A stretch of 64,000 nucleotides of DNA from Hippopus hippopus (GCA_946811185.2 OX328108.1:39016357-39080356); one strand, 5' to 3'. Shown: positions 1-7,404, counted from the first letter of the stretch. Notes: a model not told the origin generated them from the sequence alone. A program made the numbers and translations.

Positions 1-225
1 TCGTCTGCTGTCAAGTCGGGGCTCGATCCTACTGATAAAACAACCACATCACATACTGGCACGCTTACAACCGCTCATTGATAGACAAGCACACTCGATT
101 ATGATCTGTGATCTCCACTGTCCGATACAGTGAGTTTTTTTCAGAGGAAATTTTATGTGTTTAACAGTGTGTAAGGGTTACATCTAAATGAGCTGTGATT
201 TGGCAAAATGGGGTTTAATGTTTCT
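1..225. other. Host flank, no feature recognised
   Basis: AT-rich host sequence with no convincing ORF or repeat terminus. Confidence 0.4.
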
Positions 226-470
226 CTGTGATGTATTATACCAAGCAAGATATCAATCACATGACTGTTGATCCATAAAATCCATTTTGTCTAACAACCA
301 TCTGAATCATAAGGTAGAATGGTCCATGGACAGAAATGACCAAAAGCAAAGAGTGGTCCTTAGACATAAATGACCAAAAGCAAAGAGTTTTGACTCAAGG
401 CAGCCTAGGTCGATTCTTTATGCAAAGGCTTTAAACATCATTGCACAGAGCATGGTTCTGATTTATTTTC
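226..470 (+). repeat. Family C dispersed repeat, copy 1
   Basis: Shares the string TCCATAAAATCCATTTTGT, a following ACAACCA..ATAAGGTA..ATGGTCC block, and a terminal CACAGAGCATGG block with copies at 15618-15835, 42725-42915 and, inverted, 30255-30460. The central palindrome (CTCAGG..GCCTGCGC..GCGCAGG in better copies) is degenerate here. This is probably a small DNA-transposon derivative. No target duplication was identified. Confidence 0.6.
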
Positions 471-1119
471 GAGTTGTCGTGGGTTGTGCAAGTTGGAAAG
501 TTGATTGCTTGTCTGTCAGCCAACCTCAGTCAATTGATTTTTATAGATAACTGCACGATACATAGACATGATTTGGTAGATACAGTGCTATAATCCGTTT
601 GGTTGGTATAAAAACTAACATTTGACTCAAAATTGTCTATCTAAAATTTGTTTTTGGAAATAACTTTGTACCTACGACTTGATTGTTTTACAAATACCAC
701 GAGAGCAAAAATACTTTCAGAATTTCTATTCTATTTATTTCTATTTAAATTCATTTTGTACATTAAACTCAGTGTTTATACTGACATCTGAGGAAGATGA
801 AATTGCTACAAATGCACATGTTTTTTTCTAATTTCGTAATTGTATATGGCTGCTCTCTAACTCTCCGTCACTCCTCTGTGGATAAGACAATAAGAATCTA
901 AAATAAAACTACAAAGTTTAAGAGTTCAAAGCATGAAATTGTAAATCAAAAGTTGTGAAAAATTTGATTTCTGCATGGTTTTTGTAAATTAATAAACATT
1001 GTAACAAAGAAATATTGAAGGAGTTGTTCCATTTAAATATATTTTATCAAAATGTTTGTTATTATACAAACTAAATGGACTATAGCATTATTTTTCGAAC
1101 ACAGGGGTTCCACTACCGT
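471..1119. other. AT-rich host sequence, nothing recognised
   Basis: No ORF with protein-like composition, no repeat ends and no RNA gene seen. Confidence 0.4.
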
Positions 1120-1311
1120 CAGCCAAGCTAGTATACCGGATATGTTCAACCAGTAGCGGTACAGGACTTGAGACCAAGGGGGGGGGGGGGGTTTCGAATT
1201 CCCAGCTCGGCCATTTCTGTCCGAAGCTTGATGATAGTCATACGACACAATTAATTCCTCTCTCACCACTGATCATTGTTTCGGCGATGTTTATAAGGGA
1301 AAGCAGCCAGT
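1120..1311 (-). repeat. SINE-like host repeat, tRNA-like half, interrupted by the Polinton
   Basis: The reverse complement aligns by eye with 61000-61190: it has a gctttccc..ataa..cat..aacaatgat block, then atgactatcatcaa, then a gctgggaattcgaa box that resembles a pol III B box in the complementary sense. A G run (about 1179-1191) interrupts it. The repeat resumes at 14543, on the other side of the Polinton, which places the insertion inside this older repeat. Confidence 0.65.
1306..1311. repeat. Left target-site duplication (GCCAGT)
   Basis: This 6-bp string directly abuts the left TIR and is repeated exactly at 14543-14548. A duplication of 6 bp is the known length for Polinton/Maverick integration. 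Confidence 0.93.
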
Positions 1312-1557
1312 AGTAGTATAGGGTGGCTCTTTACGGGTCTGACAGGCCTGGTCAGACCCCTAAAGAGCCGTCCCTGTAGGCCCTACGCTGCCTACCCTAC
1401 AGAGAATTTGTCCCAGTTTGCCTACCCTGAAATAATTTAATTATATCACTTCTACAAAAATGCCCAAAAAATGCCCAAAAAATACCCAGTTTGCCTACCC
1501 TGAGGGAAATGGGAGGGGGGGGGAATTTATCCCTACATTGTCGTTTTTTCTGTATCT

Positions 1558-1800
1558 ATGGATGATTTTTTCTCTCTAAAAGCCTGATCACTGAGTTGGA
1601 CTTAGTTTTTTTCACCCTATGGATGATTTCTCTCTCTAAAAGCCTGAACACTGAGTTGGACTTAGTTTTTTCACCTATGAATGATTTTCTCTCTCTAAAA
1701 GCCTGAACACTGAGTTGGACTTAGTCTTTTAGAGAGAAAAATCATTCATAGATGCAGAAAAAAGTCTGAGTACTGAGTTGGACTTAGACTTTTTCTGAGT
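1558..1800 (-). repeat. ~60-bp tandem repeats in left TIR
   Basis: Units carry tatggatgatt..ctctctaaaagcctga..cactgagttggacttag. Four are visible, the innermost one rearranged by the micro-inversion at 1725-1765. Counterpart: 14063-14309. They lie between the element tip and the stem-loop region; function unknown. Confidence 0.85.
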
Positions 1801-1894
1801 TTTTTTACTCTCTGGAGTGTAACTCTCTGGAGTGTAACTCTTCTAAAAGAAATGACAATTTTGAAGAAAGATAGAACTTTCGTAGTAGATGGTT

Positions 1895-1934
1895 AGTCCT
1901 GAAAAGGACTGTTGGGTTAGCTCTGAAAAGAGCT
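1895..1934 (-). terminator. Two histone-like 3' stem-loops, left TIR outer pair
   Basis: On the minus strand the two hairpins read AGCTCTTTTCAGAGCT (1919-1934) and AGTCCTTTTCAGGACT (1895-1910): perfect 6-bp stems around a TTTC loop, with different but compensating stem bases. They mirror 13925-13964 in the right TIR and lie downstream of the leftward 101-aa gene. Confidence 0.75.
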
Positions 1935-2100
1935 GTGACAATTTGAAGAAATGACAACTTGAAGATAGAACTTTCGTCTGACACCTTGAAGATAGAACTT
2001 TCGTCTGACAATTTGAAGAAATGACAATTTGAAGAAAAGATAGAACTTACGTCTGACAATTTGAAGAAATGACAATTTGAAGATAGAACTTTCGTGGTAA
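1935..2100 (-). repeat. ~45-bp tandem repeats in left TIR
   Basis: Repeated blocks on the minus strand of acgaaagttctatcttcaa followed by one or two attgtcatttcttcaa motifs, with unit length varying from 27 to 48 bp. They separate the two stem-loop clusters. Matching array at about 13760-14010. Confidence 0.8.
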
Positions 2101-2106
2101 ATGGTT

Positions 2107-2170
2107 AGTCCTGAAAAGGACTGTTGGGTTAGGTCTGAAAAGAACTGTTGGGTCAGCCCTGAAAAGGGCT
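2107..2170 (-). terminator. Three histone-like 3' stem-loops, left TIR inner cluster
   Basis: Minus-strand hairpins at 2155-2170 (AGCCCT/AGGGCT), 2131-2146 (AGTTCT/AGACCT, one mismatch) and 2107-2122 (AGTCCT/AGGACT), each with a TTTC loop. The first begins about 53 nt after the stop of the leftward 101-aa gene, a histone-mRNA-like spacing. No AATAAA lies between them and the gene. Confidence 0.75.
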
Positions 2171-2222
2171 GTTTTGTTTTGGAGGCTGTGTTTTTTCGTC
2201 TCACGTTGTTTTTTTTCCACTT

Positions 2223-2528
2223 CTAATGACAGCATCCGAAATTCGCTTGGCAAATGGGGCATGCTTCAACTCTTTTTCTGATTACCATTGCTCCATTACC
2301 GAAAGTAACCTTCCTCCCAAATTCGATATCAACCAAAATGACATCCGGTGTTGTCTTTAAAAATAGTTGAACTAATCTTTCGCCGAGATCTTTGTATGGC
2401 TGTGTTATACGTTGTAGTTGGTTTTGTTCCTCCTCTCCTACGAAATCAGTGTTTAGTTGTAATAACTGTTGACCTGCATTTAGATATTCTTGGAGAGCCT
2501 CACGTAGTTGATAATTTATCTCCTCCAT
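2223..2528 (-). CDS. TIR-encoded 101-aa protein, left copy
   Basis: This is an unrecognised small protein encoded within the TIR and therefore present twice in the element (right copy 13332-13637). The two products differ at a single residue (28, Asp here, His on the right). The N-terminal half is Gln/Glu/Leu-rich and probably helical; the C-terminus has a CPIC..CCH cluster that could bind a metal. The start is the ATG at 2526-2528, downstream of a TATA promoter in the TIR. The 5' end is partly duplicated by the 122-bp tandem repeat, giving a second promoter-proximal start region near 2650. It is transcribed outward, toward the element tip, and is followed by histone-like stem-loops rather than AATAAA. 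Conservation of both copies suggests a functional product, but the role is unknown. Confidence 0.75.
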   Translation of the reverse strand: MEEINYQLREALQEYLNAGQQLLQLNTDFVGEEEQNQLQRITQPYKDLGERLVQLFLKTTPDVILVDIEFGRKVTFGNGAMVIRKRVEACPICQANFGCCH

Positions 2529-2735
2529 ATTGATACTGCTTCCGAATATTGATACTGCTTTCGAATATTGATACTGCTTTCGAAGTGATCGTTAGCTGAG
2601 AGTCAAAAAATGAGGAGAGCCTCACGTAGTTGATAATTTATCTCCTCCATATTGATACTGCTTCCGAATATTGATACTGCTTCCGAATATTGATACCGCT
2701 TTCGAAGTGATCGTTAGCTAAGAGTCAAAAAATGA
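2492..2735 (-). repeat. 122-bp tandem duplication of the TIR gene start/promoter-proximal region
   Basis: The block beginning ggagagcctcacgtagttg occurs at 2492 and again at 2614, each followed by three attgatac(t/c)gc units and tcgttagct..agtcaaaaaatga. The right TIR has one copy only, so the event is specific to the left end. Confidence 0.88.
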
Positions 2736-2777
2736 TGAATGTATGGAAATATCGCTGGGTTTTATACGTTTAAGGAG
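2736..2777 (-). promoter_or_regulatory. TIR gene promoter, left copy (TATAAAA box)
   Basis: The minus strand carries TCAATCCTCC, a short spacer, then TATAAAACCCAGCGATAT, identical to the right TIR at 13199-13232. It lies upstream of the leftward 101-aa gene. The placement supports a core promoter; no transcript evidence is available. Confidence 0.6.
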
Positions 2778-2858
2778 GATTGAAATTTTTAAAGAGCGCG
2801 GACCTGACGGGAAACACCAGGATTGTACTGTGTGACACAGTTAGGAGTGGTAAAAACA

Positions 2859-2953
2859 GCATGAAACGCCGACGCGGGAAAAACATAGGAAAAAATGACG
2901 TCATGAGTCAATCAGTTCAATCCTCCTGTAAAGCTATAAAACCCAGCGATATT
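2859..2953 (+). promoter_or_regulatory. Third, internal copy of the TIR promoter with CRE and AP-1-like sites
   Basis: At 2917-2953 (plus strand) TCAATCCTCC and TATAAAACCCAGCGATAT recur just inside the left TIR, in direct orientation relative to the right-TIR promoter. An upstream gcatgaaacg..gggaaaaa block (2859-2886) also matches 13136-13160. Directly upstream of the promoter lie TGACGTCA (2896-2903) and TGAGTCA (2904-2910), matching the CRE and AP-1 consensus motifs. It points into the 3' part of the leftward zinc-knuckle gene and toward the PolB remnant, which it may once have driven (inference). Confidence 0.55.
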
Positions 2954-2964
2954 TTTACAGAAAA

Positions 2965-3546
2965 TCATATTTGTTCCAGTATGGTTCGAATTCTTGTCTG
3001 CCCCCCCCCCCCCCCACTGCGCAAGCAGATGACTGATAGAGTGTGGGAAATGTTTTGCCATACTTTTTTACCCTTGTGTTTTGTTGATTTGCAAAAGAAA
3101 CAGTTCTTTGTTACTCGTTTTTTCTTCTTTTCGTTGTTTTGCTTTTTCTCCTCTTTTAGATCCAAAGTTTGTTGTTTTCTTAGATTATCGCTTGTAGATA
3201 TTTTTTTCTCTGCCTGTTCTGTTATTTTGCAGATTTTTGAATCGGTGATATCCGTTGTGTCGGACTGCATGTCTACGGTCTGATTTTCAACCGGTGATAT
3301 TGTAGTCTGTAGTGAACTTGTTTTCCATGTATTTTCGTTGTAGAATGAATTTAGTGTCCCGACGAATTTCGTATGTTGGAGACCGATAACGTTGTAAAAC
3401 GATGGTGAAATTTCGATGTCATGACTGTGTGGGTTCACGTAGACAAAAAACAAATGTTCCTGTCTGATTTTCTTTTTTGGACAATTTCTGGACCAATGTC
3501 CTGCTTCGTTGCACGTAAAACAAATATTTGTTCTCTCACCATTCAT
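2965..3546 (-). CDS. CCHC zinc-knuckle protein, 193 aa
   Basis: The N-terminus has a canonical zinc knuckle, CFTCNEAGHWSRNC (C-x2-C-x4-H-x4-C, residues 9-22), a nucleic-acid-binding module. A second, incomplete knuckle (CFFCKSTKH, last Cys missing) lies near residue 148 after a Lys/Glu-rich stretch. The C-terminal tail is read through a 15-base C run (3001-3015, plus strand), giving a Gly run. Such a run is prone to length error, so the last ~20 residues and the loss of the final knuckle Cys may reflect a frameshift. It is the only non-TIR gene transcribed leftward. Two TATA-like boxes lie upstream (3611-3619, 3672-3680). Not a Polinton core gene, so probably an accessory protein. The ATG at 3544-3546 is the first in frame before the knuckle. 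Confidence 0.7.
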   Translation of the reverse strand: MNGERTNICFTCNEAGHWSRNCPKKKIRQEHLFFVYVNPHSHDIEISPSFYNVIGLQHTKFVGTLNSFYNENTWKTSSLQTTISPVENQTVDMQSDTTDITDSKICKITEQAEKKISTSDNLRKQQTLDLKEEKKQNNEKKKKRVTKNCFFCKSTKHKGKKVWQNISHTLSVICLRSGGGGGQTRIRTILEQI

Positions 3547-3610
3547 CCCATATCGTTTGTCGAGCGTCGCTTGATCTAAAACCCTGTAGCTGATAGTACG
3601 GCGTATAGAG

Positions 3611-3680
3611 CTATTTATAAAAAAAAAGCTTTACTACTAGACGCTGACGTAGTGTACCTCTACCCAATGGTCTATTTATA
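3611..3680 (-). promoter_or_regulatory. Tandem TATAAATAG boxes upstream of the zinc-knuckle gene
   Basis: TATAAATAG occurs on the minus strand at 3611-3619 and 3672-3680, each near a shared AGCGTCT string, suggesting a duplicated promoter unit. The nearer box is 65 nt upstream of the ATG at 3546. Confidence 0.5.
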
Positions 3681-3789
3681 GCAACAGACGCTAACTATTG
3701 TGATCTAAGCCCCTGTCACACTAAACGGCGTTTCCACTGAGTTGGCACGGTGTTGTTTAAGTTCCCAGAGTGCCAAGAGATCGCAGGAA

Positions 3790-4391
3790 AAATGCGAAGC
3801 TCCCGTGGTCTATTATCGCGTTCATGATGTTGATGAAAAAAAGCAAGAAGGAAATCAAGTACATTGATATCTGTTCTCTGTACCCTTAAGTTTGTAAACA
3901 CAAATCCTATCCTGTAGGTCAGCCAGAAATTTTGTCTGCTGAGAATATTGACATGAACAATATTCGACAATATGAGGGCTTAATCAAATGCAAAGTTTTG
4001 CCTCCAACTGATTTGTTTCACCCCGTTCTCCCAGTTCACTGTAACAACAAAATGATGTTTCCACTCTGTATGAAATGTGCAGAAGAAAGTTCAAGCATTT
4101 GTAGCCATGGTAAAGAAAAGAGGGCTTTGGTCGGAACTTGGGTTACTTTTGAATTATTCAAGGCTCTTGACTGCGGTTATCGATTATTGCAAGTGTATGA
4201 AATTTGGCATTTCAATTCTGTGTCAGATCATTTCTTTAAACGTTATGTGGACAATTTCTTGAAAATTAAGCAAGAAGCCAGTGGTTATCCAGATCGGTGT
4301 CAATCAGACTCAGAAAGAGCAATTGCACAAAGACATTACGGAATATGAAGACAAATGTGAAACTCGTGGTATTTGCGAATTTGCATTGTAA
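3790..4391 (+). pseudogene. Protein-primed DNA polymerase B fragment, broken
   Basis: This is a palm-region remnant of the Polinton family B polymerase. Motif A is recognisable as YIDICSLYP (3860-3886) and is followed at once by a TAA (3887-3889); the same frame then continues with family-typical blocks including IKCKVLPP, FPLCMKCAE, GTWVTFEL, YEIWHF and FLKIKQEASGYP up to ~4315. Upstream similarity (from ~3790) is in another frame, and after ~4320 the likely frame shifts again and ends at 4389-4391. The exonuclease and terminal-protein regions, the later palm motif (DTDS type) and the thumb are absent: intact Polinton polymerases are about 1,000 aa and this fragment covers about 200. It sits where PolB would be expected, before the ATPase, and directly after it comes an AT-rich 3'UTR-like stretch. 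It cannot encode an active polymerase. Confidence 0.88.
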
Positions 4392-4613
4392 AAAAATATT
4401 TCAGTGTGATTTTTTTTTCATTGTCAAGAAAATGTTTTTTACGCTGTATTGTAAAAAAATGTTTCCTTATGAATTTTTTCATTGTCAAGAAAATTTTTTA
4501 TGTTGCATTGCAAAAAATGTTTCATTGTTTAGTTCTGTTCAATAAAAATGCTTTCATTTTCAATGATGTTATCATTTTATCATTAGCCTTTAAAGAGTAA
4601 AGTAAAGTAAAAA
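4392..4613 (+). terminator. AT-rich repeated 3'UTR-like stretch with AATAAA
   Basis: Three imperfect repeats of cattgtaaaaaaatgttt and ttcattgtcaagaaaat lead to TTCATTGTTTAGTTCTGTTC and AATAAA (4541-4546). Nearly the same string ends the protease transcript region at 13007-13036, so both units appear to share a polyadenylation-type 3' end, in contrast to the stem-loop ends of the capsid and TIR genes. Confidence 0.6.
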
Positions 4614-5285
4614 ATGGATGTACAATCCATATTATTTCAACATCCTTGTAATATTTTCATCACAGGGCCGAGCGGTTGTGGAAAAACAGAGTTCGTTCAT
4701 AAATTAATTGAGTATCGAGAAGACTTGTTCAACATCGTTCCTGAAAGAGTTGTTTGGTGTTACAAAGAATGGCAACATGCCTACAGTGTTATGCAGGAAA
4801 AGTTTAATTCACAAGTTGAATTGATAAAATTCGTGGAGGGGATTCCTGACGACGAAAACGAAATTGTCAGTGATGTATCCATACCACATTTAATCGTCTT
4901 TGATGACATGTTGGGGGAAAAAGATGAGGAAAAAATTAAACTTTGGTTTACAAGAAAAGGTCATCATCGTAATGCAAGTGTGATTTACATCACGCAAAAT
5001 ATGTTTCAACAATCGAAATCGAGTCGAACCATTAGCCTTAATTCTAGATATATGATTTTATTTCGAAATGAACGAGATAAGAATCAGATTAAAACATTAG
5101 CTCGACAAATGCAAGCCCCACATTTGGTACCTGCTTATGAAGATGCTACATTGTCGGACCATGGATATCTAGTCATAGATTTTCATTCACAAACAAACAA
5201 AGAATTAAGACTCCGAACAGATATATTTTACCGTTGGTATACACAAGGTAATGAAAGAGGACCTGTTATTTATTCTTCTGCTTAA
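4614..5285 (+). CDS. A32/FtsK-HerA-type genome-packaging ATPase
   Basis: The 223-aa protein has Walker A GPSGCGKT (residues 18-25), Walker B LIVFDD (93-98) and a downstream YITQN segment (125-129) typical of the A32-like packaging ATPases of Polintons and large DNA viruses. Family role: pumping the genome into a preformed capsid using ATP. The length is ordinary for the Polinton version. The frame is uninterrupted, the ATG at 4614 follows an AT-rich leader, and it is the first intact gene of the rightward block. All visible catalytic residues are present. Confidence 0.93.
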   Translation: MDVQSILFQHPCNIFITGPSGCGKTEFVHKLIEYREDLFNIVPERVVWCYKEWQHAYSVMQEKFNSQVELIKFVEGIPDDENEIVSDVSIPHLIVFDDMLGEKDEEKIKLWFTRKGHHRNASVIYITQNMFQQSKSSRTISLNSRYMILFRNERDKNQIKTLARQMQAPHLVPAYEDATLSDHGYLVIDFHSQTNKELRLRTDIFYRWYTQGNERGPVIYSSA

Positions 5286-5390
5286 AAAAGTTTCTTTAAG
5301 AAAAGTTTTTTTATGCAAAAGTTCTTGCTTTAAAAGAGAATTACATTTTTAAATATAAATCATTTTTATGATACCCATCCGTGAGTAAAC
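5286..5390 (+). promoter_or_regulatory. AT-rich intergenic spacer
   Basis: A/T-runs and an aatataaat string (~5350) precede the next ATG at 5391. No stem-loop of the TTTC class is present here. Confidence 0.3.
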
Positions 5391-6377
5391 ATGGACTTAC
5401 CACCTACACCAAGATCGGTTTTAGCTGCTTTGCGAAATTTAAGTCAACAAACCGATAAACATGAAAGAGAAGCTGTGTTAAAAGCAGGATTAAAAGAAAT
5501 TTTAAAATGGTTTACATTAGCTGCGCAAAATATCATCGAAAATAAAATCAAATTACCAAAACGAACCATAACGTACATGACAAAACATACAGCAGATATT
5601 GAACAGCTAGCAGATCCGTCCATAGATGAGGAAAGTAAACGTAAAATCATTTTAAAACCTGGAGGGGGTGGATTTCTAGGTGGTGTGATTATCAGAAGTT
5701 TGCTGAGATGGGATGGAACAAAAACCATCAGAAAATTTGGAGCTGAAAGACAAACTCGAAAACGTGTTCCACGAAAGCGTGCTCCGCAAAAGAAGAAGTC
5801 TCCGAAAAAGAAAAAATCTCCAACAAAGAAGAAATCTCCAAAAAAGCTTACTCCAAGAAAGCGTGCTCCACCAAAGAAAAAATCTCCAAAGAAGAAGAAT
5901 TCACCACCAAAGAAGCATGCCCCAATTACGATTGATGAAAGATTTGTTACTACCCGAAAACGAAGTTCTGTAGGAAGCAACATTTCAGAACATCAACAGT
6001 ATCCGAAATCCGAAGAGGAAAGAATGAGAAAAAAACTGCAGGATTACGAAAGAAAGTATTCAAGATTCATATTACCAGGTAAAAAATTATCGTTTCAAGA
6101 AATCCCCTCCAGCATGTGGTCTCCAAAGACATTAGCTAAACATAAAAAAGGGTTAAAAAAATATAAACGAATGTTTTATGATATGGTGAAACACAACCTT
6201 GATACAGGGAGATATAATCTTGACGACAAAAATGAGGTGCTCCACCTTGGGAAAGGAAGATCTGTTCCCGTGGATTCATCTTTATCTACAGCCACTACAT
6301 TAGCCGACGATCTCTATTCACAGTTTTCTAAAGAAATTTTAACAACAAATTTTGTCTACAAAAAAACATTATATTAG
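5391..6377 (+). CDS. SPKK-rich basic virion/core-type protein, 328 aa
   Basis: Residues 1-90 are a mixed helical region; residues ~91-106 hold a Gly-rich hydrophobic patch (KPGGGGFLGGVIIRSLL); residues ~120-185 are a Lys/Arg/Pro/Ser array with about nine SPKK/SPTK-type units and RKRAP repeats; the remainder is a mixed domain ending near an FVYKK tail. SPKK repeats are known from histone H1 and sea-urchin sperm histones, where they bind the AT-rich minor groove and are CDK targets. Inferred role: condensing the packaged genome, as adenovirus core proteins do. It lies between the ATPase and the other small virion-type genes. The start is ATG 5391; no other frame competes. Alternative: a nuclear accessory protein acting on host chromatin. 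Confidence 0.75.
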   Translation: MDLPPTPRSVLAALRNLSQQTDKHEREAVLKAGLKEILKWFTLAAQNIIENKIKLPKRTITYMTKHTADIEQLADPSIDEESKRKIILKPGGGGFLGGVIIRSLLRWDGTKTIRKFGAERQTRKRVPRKRAPQKKKSPKKKKSPTKKKSPKKLTPRKRAPPKKKSPKKKNSPPKKHAPITIDERFVTTRKRSSVGSNISEHQQYPKSEEERMRKKLQDYERKYSRFILPGKKLSFQEIPSSMWSPKTLAKHKKGLKKYKRMFYDMVKHNLDTGRYNLDDKNEVLHLGKGRSVPVDSSLSTATTLADDLYSQFSKEILTTNFVYKKTLY

Positions 6378-6394
6378 CTATAAATGTTAGTGAT

Positions 6395-6798
6395 ATGGAA
6401 CTTGTATTATCATTTAATCCGAAATCGAGATCAAGTCAACATGAAGAAGAAAACACCTCTGATAAAAAAACATGGTTCAATGGTTATGGCTATGATACAG
6501 GCTAAACCAAAAGCACGTAAAAAACTTGTAAAAGATTCATCACCTGATAAAATGCATATTGGAATGCTGTCATAATGTTTTAAAAGGCAATGTACATTTA
6601 TCATCACCTCAGAAGAAGAAATTGTATTCAAGTAGGCAGCATCTCAGACGTTTAGCTTCGAAATCAGTCTCAGTAAAAAATAAAAAACAAATATTAAATC
6701 AAAAAGGTGGATTTCTTCAATTGCTTGGTCCTGCATTATTACCATTGTTAGGAAAAGCCGTTATCGGAGGAATTGGAGGAGCTCTTAAGGCCTTGTAA
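6395..6798 (+). pseudogene. Fragmented small virion-type gene (pX-like C-terminus)
   Basis: Three successive overlapping frames each look protein-like: an ATG at 6395 opens 36 codons to a stop at 6503-6505; a second frame (6384-6575) is Lys/Arg-rich; a third runs to 6798 and ends in a glycine-rich hydrophobic segment (GGFLQLLGPALLPLLG, then IGGIGGAL). The last resembles the short membrane-active or core peptides of adenovirus-like elements, and contains a Q-x-G-G and an I-G-G-I-G pattern close to adenain processing motifs. I infer one ancestral gene of about 130 codons broken by two frameshifts, near 6500 and 6575. It could instead be two or three tiny genes. Confidence 0.5.
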
Positions 6799-6816
6799 TT
6801 TTATAATTTTTAAATT

Positions 6817-7404
6817 ATGTCTGTTAAAAAAATGGTTATTGTGCCTTACCAAACCTTAGAAAATATGAATCGTTGGAAAGCCGAACAAGCTCAAAGACCT
6901 CGTTTACCACCCAATCCACAAGTTGTAGATGTAGTACATCTTCAACAGGACATGGGACATATTTTACAAAACACCAATTTATCAGAATCGGAAAAAGCTC
7001 AAAAGTATGGTGAGACTTTGTTTAAGTTACAAAATTCTCTTCAAAAAGCAAGACCGACTTTGAACAATTTACTTTCAACGACAAAAAGTGATGATAGTGT
7101 ACAGAAATCAACATCTGTTACCTTGCATGATCAAATTTTGCAAAGTGTACCAAAAACCATGAAAAGAAAAGCCGAGTTACTTTTGAATATGATAAAAGAT
7201 AACAATAATTTAACTTGGGATGAACAAGGAGTTGTGTCATATAAAGGCGGACGCATTCATGGTTCCAATATCATCGATCTTATCAATGATGCAATACGTC
7301 AAAGAAAAGGTGTTGAACCCAAAGGCTGGAAAACTTTTTCAAAGGCATTACATGAAAGTAATATTCCGCAAGAAGTCATTGGCAATCCAAGCAGATGGAG
7401 GTAG
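6817..7404 (+). CDS. Conserved Polinton-type protein of unknown function, 195 aa
   Basis: A central Gln/Leu-rich helical part (residues ~40-90) is followed by a compact C-terminal domain with LLNMIKDNNNLTWDEQG, GSNIIDLINDAIRQRK, GWKTFSKAL and a terminal IGNPSRW. I recognise the C-terminal pattern as recurrent in invertebrate Polinton genomes, without an assigned function. ATG 6817 follows a ttttataattttt leader, 19 nt after the preceding frame. It ends at TAG 7402-7404, and the next codon in the same frame is an ATG (see the next feature). Confidence 0.75.
   Translation: MSVKKMVIVPYQTLENMNRWKAEQAQRPRLPPNPQVVDVVHLQQDMGHILQNTNLSESEKAQKYGETLFKLQNSLQKARPTLNNLLSTTKSDDSVQKSTSVTLHDQILQSVPKTMKRKAELLLNMIKDNNNLTWDEQGVVSYKGGRIHGSNIIDLINDAIRQRKGVEPKGWKTFSKALHESNIPQEVIGNPSRWR

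Larger units (their letters stand above)
1312..2807 (+). repeat. Left terminal inverted repeat (~1,496 bp)
   Basis: It pairs inverted with 13176-14542. Homology runs from AGTAGTATAGGG at the tip to caggtccg..gctcttt near 2790-2807. It contains, tip to interior: a ~110-bp GC-richer tip, 60-bp tandem repeats, stem-loop pair, 45-bp repeats, three more stem-loops, and the 101-aa gene with its promoter. It is about 129 bp longer than the right TIR, mostly because of a 122-bp tandem duplication at 2492-2735. It also differs by a 41-bp micro-inversion at 1725-1765. Confidence 0.93.

Noticed and set aside
1805..2262. Minus- and plus-strand open frames across the stem-loop and 45-bp repeats of the TIRs (also 13591-14054)
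   Set aside because: They are translations of short tandem repeats in several frames, repeat-periodic, and overlap the proposed 3' regions; no family resemblance.
2780..3283. 167-codon plus-strand frame opposite the zinc-knuckle gene
   Set aside because: Reads through poly-C and poly-T runs, gives Pro/Phe homopolymers, and is antisense to a gene with a clear CCHC motif.
3716..3970. 84-codon minus-strand frame near the PolB remnant
   Set aside because: Antisense to recognisable PolB motif A; shadow frame.
5444..5983. 179-codon minus-strand frame opposite the SPKK protein
   Set aside because: A Phe/Gly-rich mirror of the Lys-rich codons on the other strand; a shadow of the basic repeats.
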